Origin: Neisseria subflava
GTDB lineage: Bacteria > Pseudomonadota > Gammaproteobacteria > Burkholderiales > Neisseriaceae
Direction of reading: 5' to 3'
NCBI RefSeq assembly: GCF_003044935.1
Contig: NZ_POXP01000001.1
Span: 558,001 to 622,000 of the forward strand
Length of the DNA stretch: 64,000 nt
The translations under genes and the position numbers were made by a program. Below, piece after piece: positions 9,034 to 18,221 of this stretch; within the stretch, counting starts at the first letter, position 1, and each line of letters starts with the position of its first letter. Under the pieces are notes generated by a model. It worked only from the letters and a program-made list of their open reading frames with translations. It was not told the DNA's origin and did no database searches.

Positions 9034-10104
9034 TTACAGCCATTTTCTACGTGAGAAGAAAATCAGCAGTCCGATAATAATGCACAGCATCACACCCAAA
9101 ACCATGAAATAGCCGTAATGCCAATGCAGCTCGGGCATATTGTCGAAGTTCATGCCATAGATGCCGGTGATGACGGTCAGCGGCATAAAGATAATGGTAA
9201 TAACCGTCAACACGCGCATTTGCTGGTTCATGCGGTTGGATTGGAAGGAAAGATAAATATCCATCATGCTCAACACCATATCACGCGAGGCATCAAGCGA
9301 CTCGATAAGCTGCATATTGTGGTCGTACACGTCGCGCAGATAGACGGTCGATTCGCCTTTGAAAATGGCAAAATCGCCGCGTACGGCCAGTTGGTAGAAC
9401 ACATCGCGCAATGGTAAGAGCGTGCGCCGCAGACGGACGGCATCTCGCTTGAGGCGATGAATCTTACTGAGAATATCGCTGTTTTCGTTTTTAAACAGTG
9501 ACTTGTCTATTGCTTCGACACGGTTGTTGTACGATTCCAAAACGATGAAATAGTCGTCCACAATACGGTCAAGCAGGCAATAAGCAAGAAACGCTGTATT
9601 TTTGTTCAAAATATTGTGCGGATTTTCGTGCATCTGCCGGCGAAGATGGCTGAACAAGCCCAACGGTTTTTGTTGGAAAGACAACACAAAATCTTTGCCG
9701 ATAATCACATACACTTGGTCGGAATGGAGCTTGCCTGTGGAGGTATAGTGGTAAACCTGTGCGGCAGTAAAAACATAGCTGCCGTAGTCTTCAATTTTCG
9801 GACGCTGCTTGCGGCTGAGAATGTCTTCAATAACCAGCTCATGGATGCCGTAAGGCTCAAGCGCGTGTTTGAGCAAGACAACATCATTGATACCGACAAA
9901 ATGCAGCCAGTTGATTTGACCTTCTTGCGGGCAGGCAATATCGGGCAAGTTTTTTCCGGCAAGATAATCATGCTGAGCAAAGGTATCGGCGGAATATAAG
10001 GTTTGGTGGATGGCAGAACGCGGGGCATTGTCGGTATTGCTGCGCTGCATGGTTTGGTCTTGCAGATTGTCGGTTATCTCAATTGGATTGGCTGGTTTGC
10101 TCAT
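9034..10104 (-). CDS. corA: CorA-family magnesium/cobalt transporter
   Basis: Pentameric Mg2+ channel of the inner membrane. 356 aa, with a large N-terminal cytoplasmic domain, a long stalk helix and two C-terminal membrane helices. The first (about 300-320) ends in the diagnostic YGMNFDNMPE loop with its GMN motif. The second (about 332-351) is followed by the basic SRRKWL end. The N-terminal about 30 residues are polar and may be over-extended; there is no clear Shine-Dalgarno at the first Met, and Met19 is an alternative start. gshA lies upstream on the same strand behind a DUS hairpin. Confidence 0.93.
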   Translation of the reverse strand: MSKPANPIEITDNLQDQTMQRSNTDNAPRSAIHQTLYSADTFAQHDYLAGKNLPDIACPQEGQINWLHFVGINDVVLLKHALEPYGIHELVIEDILSRKQRPKIEDYGSYVFTAAQVYHYTSTGKLHSDQVYVIIGKDFVLSFQQKPLGLFSHLRRQMHENPHNILNKNTAFLAYCLLDRIVDDYFIVLESYNNRVEAIDKSLFKNENSDILSKIHRLKRDAVRLRRTLLPLRDVFYQLAVRGDFAIFKGESTVYLRDVYDHNMQLIESLDASRDMVLSMMDIYLSFQSNRMNQQMRVLTVITIIFMPLTVITGIYGMNFDNMPELHWHYGYFMVLGVMLCIIIGLLIFFSRRKWL

Positions 10105-10151
10105 AAAAATAAATCATGTTTTTTAGTTAGAATGAATTGTACAGACAGAAA

Positions 10152-10183
10152 AGGCCGTCTGAAAACTGATTTTCAGACGGCCT
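10152..10183. terminator. Inverted DUS pair behind gshA
   Basis: AGGCCGTCTGAAAA and TTTTCAGACGGCCT form a long stem with a short loop, between gshA and corA. Confidence 0.6.
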
Positions 10184-10223
10184 GATGACATTGATTAATG
10201 TTTTATTAGGCTTGAGGCGCTGT

Positions 10224-11564
10224 TTATTCCAACTCTAATGCCGCGGCGAGTAAGGACAGGCGCGCCATTACGCCGTAAACATAGAGGCGGTTGTGTTCGT
10301 TGTCCACGTCGCAGTCTTTTTCGGAGCGCGGCATACCGAGCGAGTCCCATTGTTCAAATACGCGTTTGCAGGCTTCAGGCGCTTCTTGGGAATTGTCGCC
10401 ACTGCCGGTGGGAATGCTGTTGGACAGTGGCACAAATACCATACCGCCGGCATTGAGGTTTTCGTCTGCGCCGCGCCCTTCGTGTACGCGGAAGAAGCCG
10501 CCGATTACGAAACGGTCCATCATATACACGACAGGTTCGCACACGGCGCCGTTCATAGTTTCGTAAGTATAAATACCTTCTTGGACAATAACTTCGCTAA
10601 CTTCCAAGCCTTCTTTGACTTTCGCCATTTTGTTGCGGTTTTTACGGTTCAAGCCGCGCACTTCATCCGCAGATTTAACGCTCATCACGCCCATACCGTA
10701 AGTACCTGCGTCGGCTTTCACAATAACGAAAGGCTGGTCGGCAATACCCAATTCGTCGTATTTGGCTTGAATTTTCGCCAATACACGCTCTACCGCGCCT
10801 GCTAGCGCATCCTCCCCTTCACGCTCTTGGAAATCCAGACCGCTGATTTTTTCAAAATAAGGATTGATTTGCCATTCGTCGATGTCAATCAACTTGGCAA
10901 AGTCGGCTGCAACTTGGTTGTACGCACCGAAGTGTTCGGTCTTACGGCGAGTCGTCCAGCCGCCGTGCAATGGAGGCAATACGGTTTGACTGATGCCTTT
11001 AAGGATTTCAGGAACACCCGCTGACAAGTCATTGTTCAACAAAACAACGCAAGGCGAGAAACCGTCTGCGAGATGTACACGCTCACGGGTACGCAATAAA
11101 GGCTCAAGTAAAATTTTGTCGCCTAATGCGGTTTCAAACTCGGTTGGCTCAGTCACTTCCGGATTCAGGCTGCCCAAGCGCACTTCGTATCCTGCCGAAC
11201 GCAAAATCTCGCTGAGTGCGTAAACGTTTTGCAGATAGAATGTGTTGCGCGTGTGGTTTTCAGGAATAATCAATACGGATTTTGCCGTTTCACATGCACG
11301 CTGTACCGCATCTTGCGCGGCAACCGCCGCCAGCGGGATAAAGTTGGGATTCAAATTATTGAAGCCGCCCGGAAACAGGTTCATATCGATAGATGAAATT
11401 TTGTAACCGGCATTACGGATGTCAACCGAACCATAAAATGGTGGACGGTGTTCGTTCCAATGCGAACGGAACCATGCTTCGATTTTGGCATGATTGGCAA
11501 GGACTTTTTTCTCAAATTCCCGTAATTGAGTCAGATGCTCAGGAGCCATTACCGGTAATTTCAT
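10224..11564 (-). CDS. gshA: Glutamate--cysteine ligase (proteobacterial GshA, T. ferrooxidans type)
   Basis: First step of glutathione synthesis: ATP-dependent joining of glutamate and cysteine. 446 aa. It belongs to the non-E. coli-like GshA family of beta- and some gammaproteobacteria, recognised by YGSVDIRNAGYKISSIDMNLFP near the N-terminus, the ADAGTYGMGVM nucleotide loop at about 290, and FRVHEGRGADENLNAGG at about 370. Neisseria keep high glutathione pools, which fits. The gene is divergent from leuC, and the about 265-bp intervening region carries the putative leucine-pathway operators, so gshA could be influenced by the same regulator. Confidence 0.9.
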   Translation of the reverse strand: MKLPVMAPEHLTQLREFEKKVLANHAKIEAWFRSHWNEHRPPFYGSVDIRNAGYKISSIDMNLFPGGFNNLNPNFIPLAAVAAQDAVQRACETAKSVLIIPENHTRNTFYLQNVYALSEILRSAGYEVRLGSLNPEVTEPTEFETALGDKILLEPLLRTRERVHLADGFSPCVVLLNNDLSAGVPEILKGISQTVLPPLHGGWTTRRKTEHFGAYNQVAADFAKLIDIDEWQINPYFEKISGLDFQEREGEDALAGAVERVLAKIQAKYDELGIADQPFVIVKADAGTYGMGVMSVKSADEVRGLNRKNRNKMAKVKEGLEVSEVIVQEGIYTYETMNGAVCEPVVYMMDRFVIGGFFRVHEGRGADENLNAGGMVFVPLSNSIPTGSGDNSQEAPEACKRVFEQWDSLGMPRSEKDCDVDNEHNRLYVYGVMARLSLLAAALELE

Positions 11565-11828
11565 TCTTTATACCTCTTGGTAAGTGTGGATGTTGAGTGA
11601 GAATGATAGAACTTTTTAGTGCATTTCGACAAGTATTCTTTCAGATAAGATGCATCTTTTTGTCAACAATTCTACAATTTGTCTAATTTTTGACAAGTGT
11701 TTTTGAAACTTTGCAACAAATTTTAAAAATTGGACAAATTCCTATTGCGCAGCCCCTATAAAAAGCCTAAAATCCGCCCATAAACGCAAACCATCATTCA
11801 TACCTACCAATAGCAAAGAATACTCATC
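11565..11828. promoter_or_regulatory. Divergent gshA/leuC control region with inverted TTTGTCTAA / TTGGACAAA sites
   Basis: AT-rich region between divergent gshA and leuC. ATTTGTCTAA is at 11677-11686 and its near-exact complement TTGGACAAAT at 11730-11739. A perfect -35-like TTGACA (11690-11695) overlaps the first site. Further TTGTCAA/GACAAGT half sites lie at 11657-11670 and 11627-11634. The 12-mer TTTGTCTAATTT also occurs in the leuA promoter region at 57271-57282. I could not assign a convincing -10 for leuC; TATAAA at 11757-11762 is a candidate. Binding by any protein is inference. Confidence 0.5.
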
Positions 11829-13238
11829 ATGAGCGCACAAACCCTTTACGATAAACTTTGGAACAGCCACGTCGTCCGCGAAGAAGAAGACGGCACTGTC
11901 CTGCTTTACATCGACCGACACCTGGTTCACGAAGTAACCAGCCCGCAAGCATTTGAAGGCTTGAAAATGGCCGGCCGCAAACTCTGGCGTATTGACAGCG
12001 TAGTCTCCACAGCCGACCACAACACCCCGACAGGCGACTGGGACAAAGGTATCCAAGATCCGATTTCCAAACTGCAAGTCGACACTTTGGACAAAAACAT
12101 TAAAGAGTTTGGCGCACTCGCCTACTTCCCGTTCATGGATAAAGGTCAAGGCATTGTGCACGTTATGGGCCCGGAGCAAGGTGCTACCCTGCCCGGCATG
12201 ACCGTTGTCTGCGGCGACTCGCACACTTCTACTCACGGCGCATTCGGCGCATTGGCGCACGGTATCGGCACTTCCGAAGTCGAGCACACCATGGCGACCC
12301 AATGTATTACCGCTAAAAAATCCAAATCCATGCTGATTTCCGTTGAAGGCCGTCTGAAACCCGGCGTTACCGCCAAAGACGTGGCGCTTTATATCATCGG
12401 CCAAATCGGTACGGCAGGCGGTACAGGCTACGCCATTGAATTTGGCGGCGAAGCCATCCGCAGCCTTTCCATGGAAGGCCGCATGACCTTGTGCAATATG
12501 GCGATTGAAGCCGGTGCGCGCTCAGGCATGGTTGCCGTCGACCAAACCACCATCGACTATGTAAAAGGCAAACCTTTCGCACCTAAAGGCGAAGCGTGGG
12601 ATAAAGCCGTCGAGTACTGGCGCACGCTGGTGTCTGACGAAGGCGCCGTATTCGATAAAGAATACCACTTCAAAGCCGAAGACATCGAACCTCAAGTAAC
12701 TTGGGGCACCTCGCCTGAAATGGTTTTAGACATCAGCAGCAAAGTGCCTAATCCTGCCGAAGAAACCGATCCGGTCAAACGCAGCGGCATGGAACGCGCC
12801 CTTGAATACATGGGCTTGGAAGCCGGTACACCATTAAACGAAATCCCTGTCGATATCGTCTTTATCGGTTCTTGCACCAACAGCCGTATCGAAGACTTGC
12901 GCGAAGCCGCCGCCATCGCCAAAGGCCGTAAAAAAGCGGACAATGTACAACGCGTATTGATTGTTCCCGGATCCGGTTTGGTTAAAGAACAGGCCGAAAA
13001 AGAAGGCTTGCACGAAGTGTTTATAGAAGCCGGTTTTGAATGGCGCGAGCCGGGTTGCTCTATGTGCCTCGCCATGAATGCCGACCGCCTGACCTCGGGA
13101 CAACGTTGCGCCTCTACTTCCAACCGGAACTTTGAAGGCCGTCAAGGCAACGGCGGACGCACCCACCTCGTCAGCCCTGCCATGGCAGCCGCAGCCGCGG
13201 TGACCGGCCACTTTACCGATATCCGCACTATGGCTTAA
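11829..13238 (+). CDS. leuC: 3-isopropylmalate dehydratase, large subunit
   Basis: With LeuD isomerises 2-isopropylmalate to 3-isopropylmalate (second leucine-specific step). 469 aa, aconitase-family domain. The three [4Fe-4S] ligands are visible at Cys349 (GSCTNSR), Cys410 and Cys413 (GCSMC). The substrate-loop [16 protein letters not shown] is also present. One intragenic DUS lies near 12346. leuD is not adjacent but 866 bp downstream, after a lipoprotein and a VOC gene. The divergent upstream region carries putative operator sequences shared with leuA. Confidence 0.97.
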   Translation: MSAQTLYDKLWNSHVVREEEDGTVLLYIDRHLVHEVTSPQAFEGLKMAGRKLWRIDSVVSTADHNTPTGDWDKGIQDPISKLQVDTLDKNIKEFGALAYFPFMDKGQGIVHVMGPEQGATLPGMTVVCGDSHTSTHGAFGALAHGIGTSEVEHTMATQCITAKKSKSMLISVEGRLKPGVTAKDVALYIIGQIGTAGGTGYAIEFGGEAIRSLSMEGRMTLCNMAIEAGARSGMVAVDQTTIDYVKGKPFAPKGEAWDKAVEYWRTLVSDEGAVFDKEYHFKAEDIEPQVTWGTSPEMVLDISSKVPNPAEETDPVKRSGMERALEYMGLEAGTPLNEIPVDIVFIGSCTNSRIEDLREAAAIAKGRKKADNVQRVLIVPGSGLVKEQAEKEGLHEVFIEAGFEWREPGCSMCLAMNADRLTSGQRCASTSNRNFEGRQGNGGRTHLVSPAMAAAAAVTGHFTDIRTMA

Positions 13239-13244
13239 AATATT

Positions 13245-13277
13245 TTCAGACGGCCTTTATTCATCAGGCCGACTGAA
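13245..13277. terminator. DUS hairpin behind leuC
   Basis: TTCAGACGGCCT pairs with AGGCCGACTGAA, a DUS with one core change, immediately after leuC. Confidence 0.5.
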
Positions 13278-13367
13278 ACAATACCTTGCTCAAACAAGTT
13301 TTCTTATTATATTGCGCAAAACGTCCGAAAACCTTCTTAATCATTGATAACTTGAAAGGAATCTAGT

Positions 13368-13589
13368 ATGAAAAAACTGTTTGCATTGGCTGCCGCAGCC
13401 CTTATTCTGTCAGCTTGTTCCAGCACTTGGTCCGGCGCAAAAGACGATACCAGCCGCAATTGGGACAAAACCAAAGAAACCGCAGAACACGTTGCCGACA
13501 AAACTGGCGAAGCCGTTAAAAAAGGCGGCAATGCAGTAGGCCGCGGCATGAGCCATGTTGGAGAAAAAATCGAAGCCGCTACCGAATAA
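13368..13589 (+). CDS. Small entericidin-like lipoprotein
   Basis: 73-aa secreted protein with a lysine-rich N-terminus, a hydrophobic helix and a lipobox ending in LSAC (acylated Cys17). The mature part is hydrophilic with repeating K/E/D amphipathic segments (KETAEHVADKTGEAVKKGG), resembling entericidin and CsbD-like small stress lipoproteins. It is likely anchored in an outer or inner membrane leaflet. The AAAGGAA ribosome site is well placed. It sits between leuC and leuD but is bounded by DUS hairpins on both sides, so it is probably transcribed alone. No specific function can be read. Confidence 0.8.
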   Translation: MKKLFALAAAALILSACSSTWSGAKDDTSRNWDKTKETAEHVADKTGEAVKKGGNAVGRGMSHVGEKIEAATE

Positions 13590-13600
13590 TTCGGTAAATC

Positions 13601-13638
13601 AGGCCGTCTGAAGCTCCTAACTCCGTTTCAGACGGCCT
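13601..13638. terminator. Inverted DUS pair behind the small lipoprotein
   Basis: AGGCCGTCTGAA (13601-13612) and TTCAGACGGCCT (13627-13638). Confidence 0.6.
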
Positions 13639-13692
13639 GATACATTATTAATTTTTCAGACATTTTCACGATTCCAAGCAAAGGAAGAAACA

Positions 13693-14058
13693 ATGAGCAA
13701 TCCGTCAAGCTGGTTTGGTATTCACGCTCATGATCTGGATCGCGCCAAAGCCTTTTACGAATCCGTATTCGGCAAACCTCTGCAAGACGTTGGCGGTAAC
13801 GGATTCCGTTTCATCATTTTCCCAGCCGATTACACCCAACACGGTACGGCCGGCATGATTTGGCACGACAGCAACGCCCAGCCCGGCCACGGCGGTACAA
13901 CCATTTTCTTTAATTGCCCGGATTGTGCCGAAACAGCAGAAAAAGCCGTTGTAGCAGGCGGCAAACTGTTACAAGAGAAATTCCGCATTGCCAACGGATT
14001 TGCAGCCTTTATCGAAGACACAGAAGGCAACCGAATCGGTTTGCACAGCACACGCTGA
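13693..14058 (+). CDS. VOC family protein (glyoxalase/bleomycin-resistance fold)
   Basis: 121-aa single vicinal-oxygen-chelate domain. The N-terminus (SWFGIHAHDLDRAKAFYESVFG) and C-terminus (FIEDTEGNRIGLHS) are the two hallmark beta-alpha-beta halves. Substrate is unknown; members of this subgroup are often annotated as glyoxalases or PhnB-like without proof. The AAAGGAAGAAAC ribosome site supports the start. It precedes leuD by 45 bp and could share its transcript. Confidence 0.85.
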   Translation: MSNPSSWFGIHAHDLDRAKAFYESVFGKPLQDVGGNGFRFIIFPADYTQHGTAGMIWHDSNAQPGHGGTTIFFNCPDCAETAEKAVVAGGKLLQEKFRIANGFAAFIEDTEGNRIGLHSTR

Positions 14059-14103
14059 CCCGAATAGCCATAAAATTTCCTATTATTATTATAAGAATCT
14101 GAC

Positions 14104-14745
14104 ATGAAAGCCTTTACCAAAATTACCGCCATCGTCGCCCCGCTCGACCGCAGCAACGTCGACACCGATGCCATCATCCCCAAACAATTTCTGAAATCCA
14201 TCAAACGCAGCGGCTTCGGCCCCAATGCTTTTGATGAATGGCGTTACCTCGACCACGGCGAACCGGGCATGGACAACAGCAAACGCCCGTTGAATCCGGA
14301 TTTCTCCCTGAACCAGCCACGCTATCAAGGCGCACAAATCCTGTTGACGCGTAAAAACTTCGGTTGCGGCTCTTCACGCGAACACGCCCCTTGGGCATTG
14401 GACGACTACGGCTTCCGCGCCGTCATCGCCCCCAACTTCGCCGACATCTTCTTCAACAACTGCTACAAAAACGGCCTTTTGCCTATCGTTTTGACAGAAG
14501 AACAGGTTGACCAGCTTTTCAAAGAAGTTGAAGCCAACGAAGGCTATCAGCTCTCCATCGACCTTGCCGAGCAAACCCTGACCACCCCTAGCGGCGAAAC
14601 ATTCACATTCGACATTACCGAACACCGCAAACACTGTCTCTTAAACGGCTTGGACGAAATCGGCCTGACCCTGCAACACGCTGACGAAATTCACGCCTTT
14701 GAAGAAAAACGCCGCCAAAGCCAGCCTTGGCTGTTTAACGGTTGA
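14104..14745 (+). CDS. leuD: 3-isopropylmalate dehydratase, small subunit
   Basis: Swivelling-domain partner of LeuC in isopropylmalate isomerase. 213 aa, full length. Characteristic segments are [13 protein letters not shown] near the N-terminus, [15 protein letters not shown] at about 87-101 and [16 protein letters not shown] at about 118-133. It is separated from leuC by two unrelated genes, so stoichiometric expression with leuC would need shared regulation or readthrough. No copy of the leuA/leuC operator-like motif is seen upstream. Confidence 0.97.
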   Translation: MKAFTKITAIVAPLDRSNVDTDAIIPKQFLKSIKRSGFGPNAFDEWRYLDHGEPGMDNSKRPLNPDFSLNQPRYQGAQILLTRKNFGCGSSREHAPWALDDYGFRAVIAPNFADIFFNNCYKNGLLPIVLTEEQVDQLFKEVEANEGYQLSIDLAEQTLTTPSGETFTFDITEHRKHCLLNGLDEIGLTLQHADEIHAFEEKRRQSQPWLFNG

Positions 14746-14753
14746 CATACAAA

Positions 14754-14789
14754 AGGCCGTCTGAAAAATTTAAGTGTTTCAGACGGCCT
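14754..14789. terminator. Inverted DUS pair behind leuD
   Basis: AGGCCGTCTGAA (14754-14765) and TTCAGACGGCCT (14778-14789), followed by TTTA. Confidence 0.65.
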
Positions 14790-14813
14790 TTACTGAATGT
14801 TTTGGGATAGACC

Positions 14814-15482
14814 ATGAGATCATTCGACGAATTAATCCAAACCCAAGACCCTGCGTGGCCATTGATTCAAGAGTGGCTTACAGAAGCGGTAAACAGCGTT
14901 GAAGTTCTGCCACGTACGCTTGAAAAGGCAAAGGAAGAACTTGTCAAAACCCAAGTAACGATACGTTCGTTTATGGGCGCTGTCGTTTATGAAACCGGCG
15001 GTATTCTTATCGATGACGGCTGGTTACGGATACTTGGTTCTGGCAGCGCGAAGCTACCTCGTGGTTTGGGAAGTTGGAATCTAAGCCGTACACAATCCGA
15101 GCCAGCAGGCCCTGCTCCCTATTATCTGTTTGCCGATGATGTTGCTGGAGGCTATTTTGCGATTAATGGCGGAGGATTGAATGGCAAAGTAGGTAATGTT
15201 TTCTACCTACCACCGGATACACTGGAATGGGAAGATTGCGGTAAAGGTTATGGCGACTTCTTAAATTGGGCATTGAACGGCGATTTACAGTTGTTTTACG
15301 AAAACCTGCGTTGGAAAAATTGGCACGAAGAAATCCGTGATTTGAATGGCGACAGCGTTTACACGTTCTTTCCGTTTTTATGGACTGAAGAAGGCAGCGA
15401 TATAAACCAAGTCAGCCGCAAGCGTATTCCTATCGCTGAACATTATGCTTCCACTTTGGATCTGCAAAACATAACTCTATAA
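14814..15482 (+). CDS. DUF2625 family protein
   Basis: 222-aa cytoplasmic protein of unknown function. It fits the DUF2625 family as I remember it: an N-terminal SFDELIQTQDPAWPLIQEW, then TIRSFMGAVVYETGGILIDDGWLRILGSG and PYYLFADDVAGGYFAINGG. It has a SUKH/SMI1-like flavour (single domain with conserved Trp/Gly surface), a group often used as immunity proteins, but no toxin gene is nearby, so that is only a possibility. It stands alone behind the leuD terminator. Confidence 0.8.
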   Translation: MRSFDELIQTQDPAWPLIQEWLTEAVNSVEVLPRTLEKAKEELVKTQVTIRSFMGAVVYETGGILIDDGWLRILGSGSAKLPRGLGSWNLSRTQSEPAGPAPYYLFADDVAGGYFAINGGGLNGKVGNVFYLPPDTLEWEDCGKGYGDFLNWALNGDLQLFYENLRWKNWHEEIRDLNGDSVYTFFPFLWTEEGSDINQVSRKRIPIAEHYASTLDLQNITL

Positions 15483-15585
15483 AAAGCCTTTTCAGACAGC
15501 CTTATTGTCAGAATCCAAATAAGGCATCCTGAAAACCGTATTGGCTTCTCTACATCCTGAAGTTTAATTTCTACCTAACCACACC

Positions 15586-16047
15586 ATGATTACCGACACC
15601 ATAAGCAATGCCACCCGCTACGCTGCCTTGCATCCCGACTTTGCTGAGGCCTTCCATCTGTTGCAAACCCTAGATTTTACCAAGCTGCCGGACGGCCAAG
15701 TGCCGTGCGAGAACCCCAATATCCGTATTTTTATCAGCAGCGAGCCGATGAGGACTAAAGGCGAAGCTCAGCCTGAAGCGCACTTAAAACACATTGATAT
15801 TCAAACGCCGATTGATGGCAGCGAAACATATGGCTGGATAGACAGAGGCCGTCTGAAAAACGGTTTAGGCTACAACGAAAAGCGCGATATCGAGTTTTTC
15901 GACTGCGAGCCGGAAACTTGGCTGACCTTGGAGCCCGGCGAATTTGCGCTATTCTTCCCGAATGATGCGCATGCCCCTTTGGTCGGCGACAGGGCAAACA
16001 TACGCAAAGTTGTTTTTAAAATCCGTGTTGAAACCGAACGTCTATAA
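15586..16047 (+). CDS. YhcH/YjgK/YiaL family protein
   Basis: 153-aa cupin-like protein related to EbgC and the E. coli YhcH/YiaL group, associated with sugar (sialic acid, beta-galactoside) metabolism. Conserved features are EAHLKHIDIQTPIDG (metal-binding EAH..HID), the mid-region GYNEKRDIEFFD, and EFALFFPNDAHAPL near the C-terminus. The actual substrate is unknown and no sugar-catabolic operon is adjacent. One DUS sits inside the gene (about 15847), contributing the GRLK residues. Confidence 0.85.
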   Translation: MITDTISNATRYAALHPDFAEAFHLLQTLDFTKLPDGQVPCENPNIRIFISSEPMRTKGEAQPEAHLKHIDIQTPIDGSETYGWIDRGRLKNGLGYNEKRDIEFFDCEPETWLTLEPGEFALFFPNDAHAPLVGDRANIRKVVFKIRVETERL

Positions 16048-16085
16048 TTTTTCAGACGGCCTTATCCCCTTATTCAGGACACAAT

Positions 16086-16949
16086 ATGTCTTTTTTCAGC
16101 AGGTTGTTCCGCTCCAAACCTAAATTAATGACTTGGCAGGAATTTGTCGAATACTTTGCCCGCCGCATCCAAGAAGAATTGGATCTTGAGGCAAAAATCG
16201 ACTGAGGCGAAAATATTGCGTCTTCGCCGATTATTGTCCATTTTTCCGAAGACGATGAAGCATCATTCAGCACATATTTGAGCAACCATTACACAAGTTA
16301 TCTGCAAAATCCCGAGGCCTTGGAGGCGATTGTTGCAGCCAATTTAGCGGTTATCTATAAGATTCAAGACACTGATGCCAGTGTTTCAGCACAACAAATT
16401 CTTCCGACAATTAAAAATACGATTTATCTGGAAAACGCCAGACTGATTACAAATACGGACGAAGCCGAACCTGCCGATTACCTGGTATACAAACCGATTG
16501 CCGGCGATATCATGTTGCTTTATATGGTGGATACGGAAGAATCCATGCATACGCTCAATCGTGAGCATATGAAAGAGGCCGGTATTGAAGATGAGGACGC
16601 CTTGTATCGTACCGCCATGGATAATTTGCGCCAACGGATGAATGGACATGTCCAAATTCATCATGCCGAAGGTTGGTCATTGACCCAAATCCATTTGGAC
16701 AACGACTATGATACTTCCCTGATTTTGCTTTTGGACGAAGTACTTAAAGACGATCTTATGCTGCCGGCCAATCCTGTTTTTGCAGTCCCGGCACGCAACG
16801 CTCTGCTCGTTTGCAGCCCGTCCGATGAAGAGGCTTTGCAGGCAATGGCAAATATCGCCCTGCAGGCATTTGAAGACTCTGCCTACGCGATTTCTACCCA
16901 GCTTTACCAGTACCATAATGGTACAATCAGCGTTTTCAGAGCAAATTGA
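16086..16949 (+). pseudogene. DUF1444 (YtpQ-like) gene interrupted by an in-frame TGA
   Basis: One reading frame runs from ATG 16086 (MSFFSRLFRSKPKLMTWQEF) to 16949 and is broken only by TGA at 16203-16205, after codon 39. The part after the stop (from 16206) continues the family-like sequence without a frameshift. Its longest start-initiated piece begins at a TTG at 16278 with no ribosome site. The combined 287-codon product has the look of DUF1444/YtpQ proteins (N-terminal basic helix, then mixed alpha/beta, with DNLRQRM and LLLLDEVL). The simplest reading is a recent nonsense mutation, for example CGA to TGA. Sequencing error or readthrough cannot be excluded. Confidence 0.7.
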
Positions 16950-16953
16950 TTTA

Positions 16954-16978
16954 AGGCCGTCTGAAAAACAGACGACCT
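16954..16978. terminator. Compact DUS hairpin before leuB
   Basis: AGGCCGTCTGAA followed after two bases by ACAGACGACCT, a shortened partner in the N. mucosa-like dialect. Confidence 0.45.
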
Positions 16979-17015
16979 GCCCTTTACCTAAAACCTTCCC
17001 ATAAGGAAACCCGAA

Positions 17016-18086
17016 ATGACCAAACATATCGCTATCTTGCGCGGCGACGGCATCGGCCCTGAAATCGTTGCAGAAACCGTCCGTGTACTCGACAAACTTA
17101 TCGAACAAGGTTTGGATGTCAGCTACGAATACGCACCTTTGGGCGGCGAAGCCTATGACGAATACGGCCATCCTTATCCAGAATTCACGCAAAACCTTTG
17201 CCGTAAAGCTGATGCGGTTCTGCTTGGTGCAGTCGGTTCTCCTCAATACGACAATCTCGACCGTCCGCTGCGCCCTGAACGCGGCTTGTTGGCCATCCGT
17301 AAAGACTTGAATCTGTTTGCCAACCTGCGCCCTGCCATTTTGTATAAAGAGCTGGCCAATGCTTCCACTCTGAAACCGGAAATCGTAGCCGGCCTCGACA
17401 TCCTTATCGTACGCGAACTGACCGGCGATATTTACTTCGGCGAACCGCGCGGCATCCGTGTGTTAGAAAACGGCGAACGCGAAGGCTACAACACCATGAA
17501 ATACAGTGAAAGCGAAATCCGCCGTATTGCCCACGTTGCCTTCCAATCCGCCCAAAAACGCAGCAAAAAAGTCTGCTCCGTAGGCAAAGCCAACGTTTTG
17601 GAAACCACCGAACTGTGGCGCGAAATCTTTGAAGAAATCGGCAAAGAATACCCTGATGTCGAGCTTTCCCATATGTACGTTGATAACGCAGCCATGCAGT
17701 TAGTACGCGCACCTAAACAGTTTGACGTGATTGCCACCGGCAACATCTTCGGCGATATCCTCTCCGACGAAGCCTCCATGCTGACCGGTTCTATCGGTAT
17801 GCTGCCTTCCGCTTCTTTGGACGAAAACGGCAAAGGCCTGTACGAACCGTCTCACGGCTCAGCTCCCGACATTGCCGGTCAAAACAAAGCCAATCCGCTG
17901 GCGACCGTATTGTCTCTTGCCATGCTGCTGCGTTACAGCCTGAACGACGAAGCACGCGCGCAACAAGTTGAAAACGCCGTACAAAAAGTACTGCAACAAG
18001 GCTTGCGTACCGGCGACATTTACGAAGAAGGTACCAAACTGGTTTCCTGCTCCGAAATGGGCGATGCCGTATTGGCCGCTTTGTAA
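17016..18086 (+). CDS. leuB: 3-isopropylmalate dehydrogenase
   Basis: Third leucine-specific step: NAD-dependent oxidative decarboxylation of 3-isopropylmalate. 356 aa, normal length. Motifs include GDGIGPEI (10-17), the [13 protein letters not shown] substrate-arginine segment, [14 protein letters not shown] (about 133-146), the metal-binding [13 protein letters not shown] (about 244-256) and the NAD loop [18 protein letters not shown]. The AAGGAAA ribosome site precedes the ATG. It is preceded by a hairpin and followed by a strong terminator, so it is likely monocistronic. Confidence 0.97.
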   Translation: MTKHIAILRGDGIGPEIVAETVRVLDKLIEQGLDVSYEYAPLGGEAYDEYGHPYPEFTQNLCRKADAVLLGAVGSPQYDNLDRPLRPERGLLAIRKDLNLFANLRPAILYKELANASTLKPEIVAGLDILIVRELTGDIYFGEPRGIRVLENGEREGYNTMKYSESEIRRIAHVAFQSAQKRSKKVCSVGKANVLETTELWREIFEEIGKEYPDVELSHMYVDNAAMQLVRAPKQFDVIATGNIFGDILSDEASMLTGSIGMLPSASLDENGKGLYEPSHGSAPDIAGQNKANPLATVLSLAMLLRYSLNDEARAQQVENAVQKVLQQGLRTGDIYEEGTKLVSCSEMGDAVLAAL

Positions 18087-18087
18087 G

Positions 18088-18128
18088 AGGCCGTCTGAAA
18101 AAGCGTGGGATCAATTCCACGCTTTTTT
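18088..18128 (+). terminator. leuB DUS plus intrinsic terminator
   Basis: A DUS (18088-18099) runs directly into an 11-bp stem AAAAAGCGTGG/CCACGCTTTTT with a T run, a clear rho-independent terminator. Confidence 0.85.
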
Positions 18129-18154
18129 ATATGCGAAAACTCGAAACCATAAAA

Positions 18155-18180
18155 AAGGGCGTGTCTTCACACGCCCTTTC
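18155..18180 (-). terminator. Intrinsic terminator for rhlE
   Basis: AAAGGGCGTGT/ACACGCCCTTT stem with a T run on the minus strand, between leuB and rhlE, which converge here. Confidence 0.8.
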
Positions 18181-18221
18181 GTTTTATCGTCTTATTTCAG
18201 ACGGCCTTAAGATTGAAGCAA

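Noticed and set aside
14814-15482. DUF2625 gene as part of a toxin-immunity pair
   Set aside because: No polymorphic toxin or secretion gene nearby; kept as a domain of unknown function.
16203-16205. TGA read as selenocysteine
   Set aside because: No SECIS-like stem-loop noticed just downstream, and no known selenoprotein in this family.
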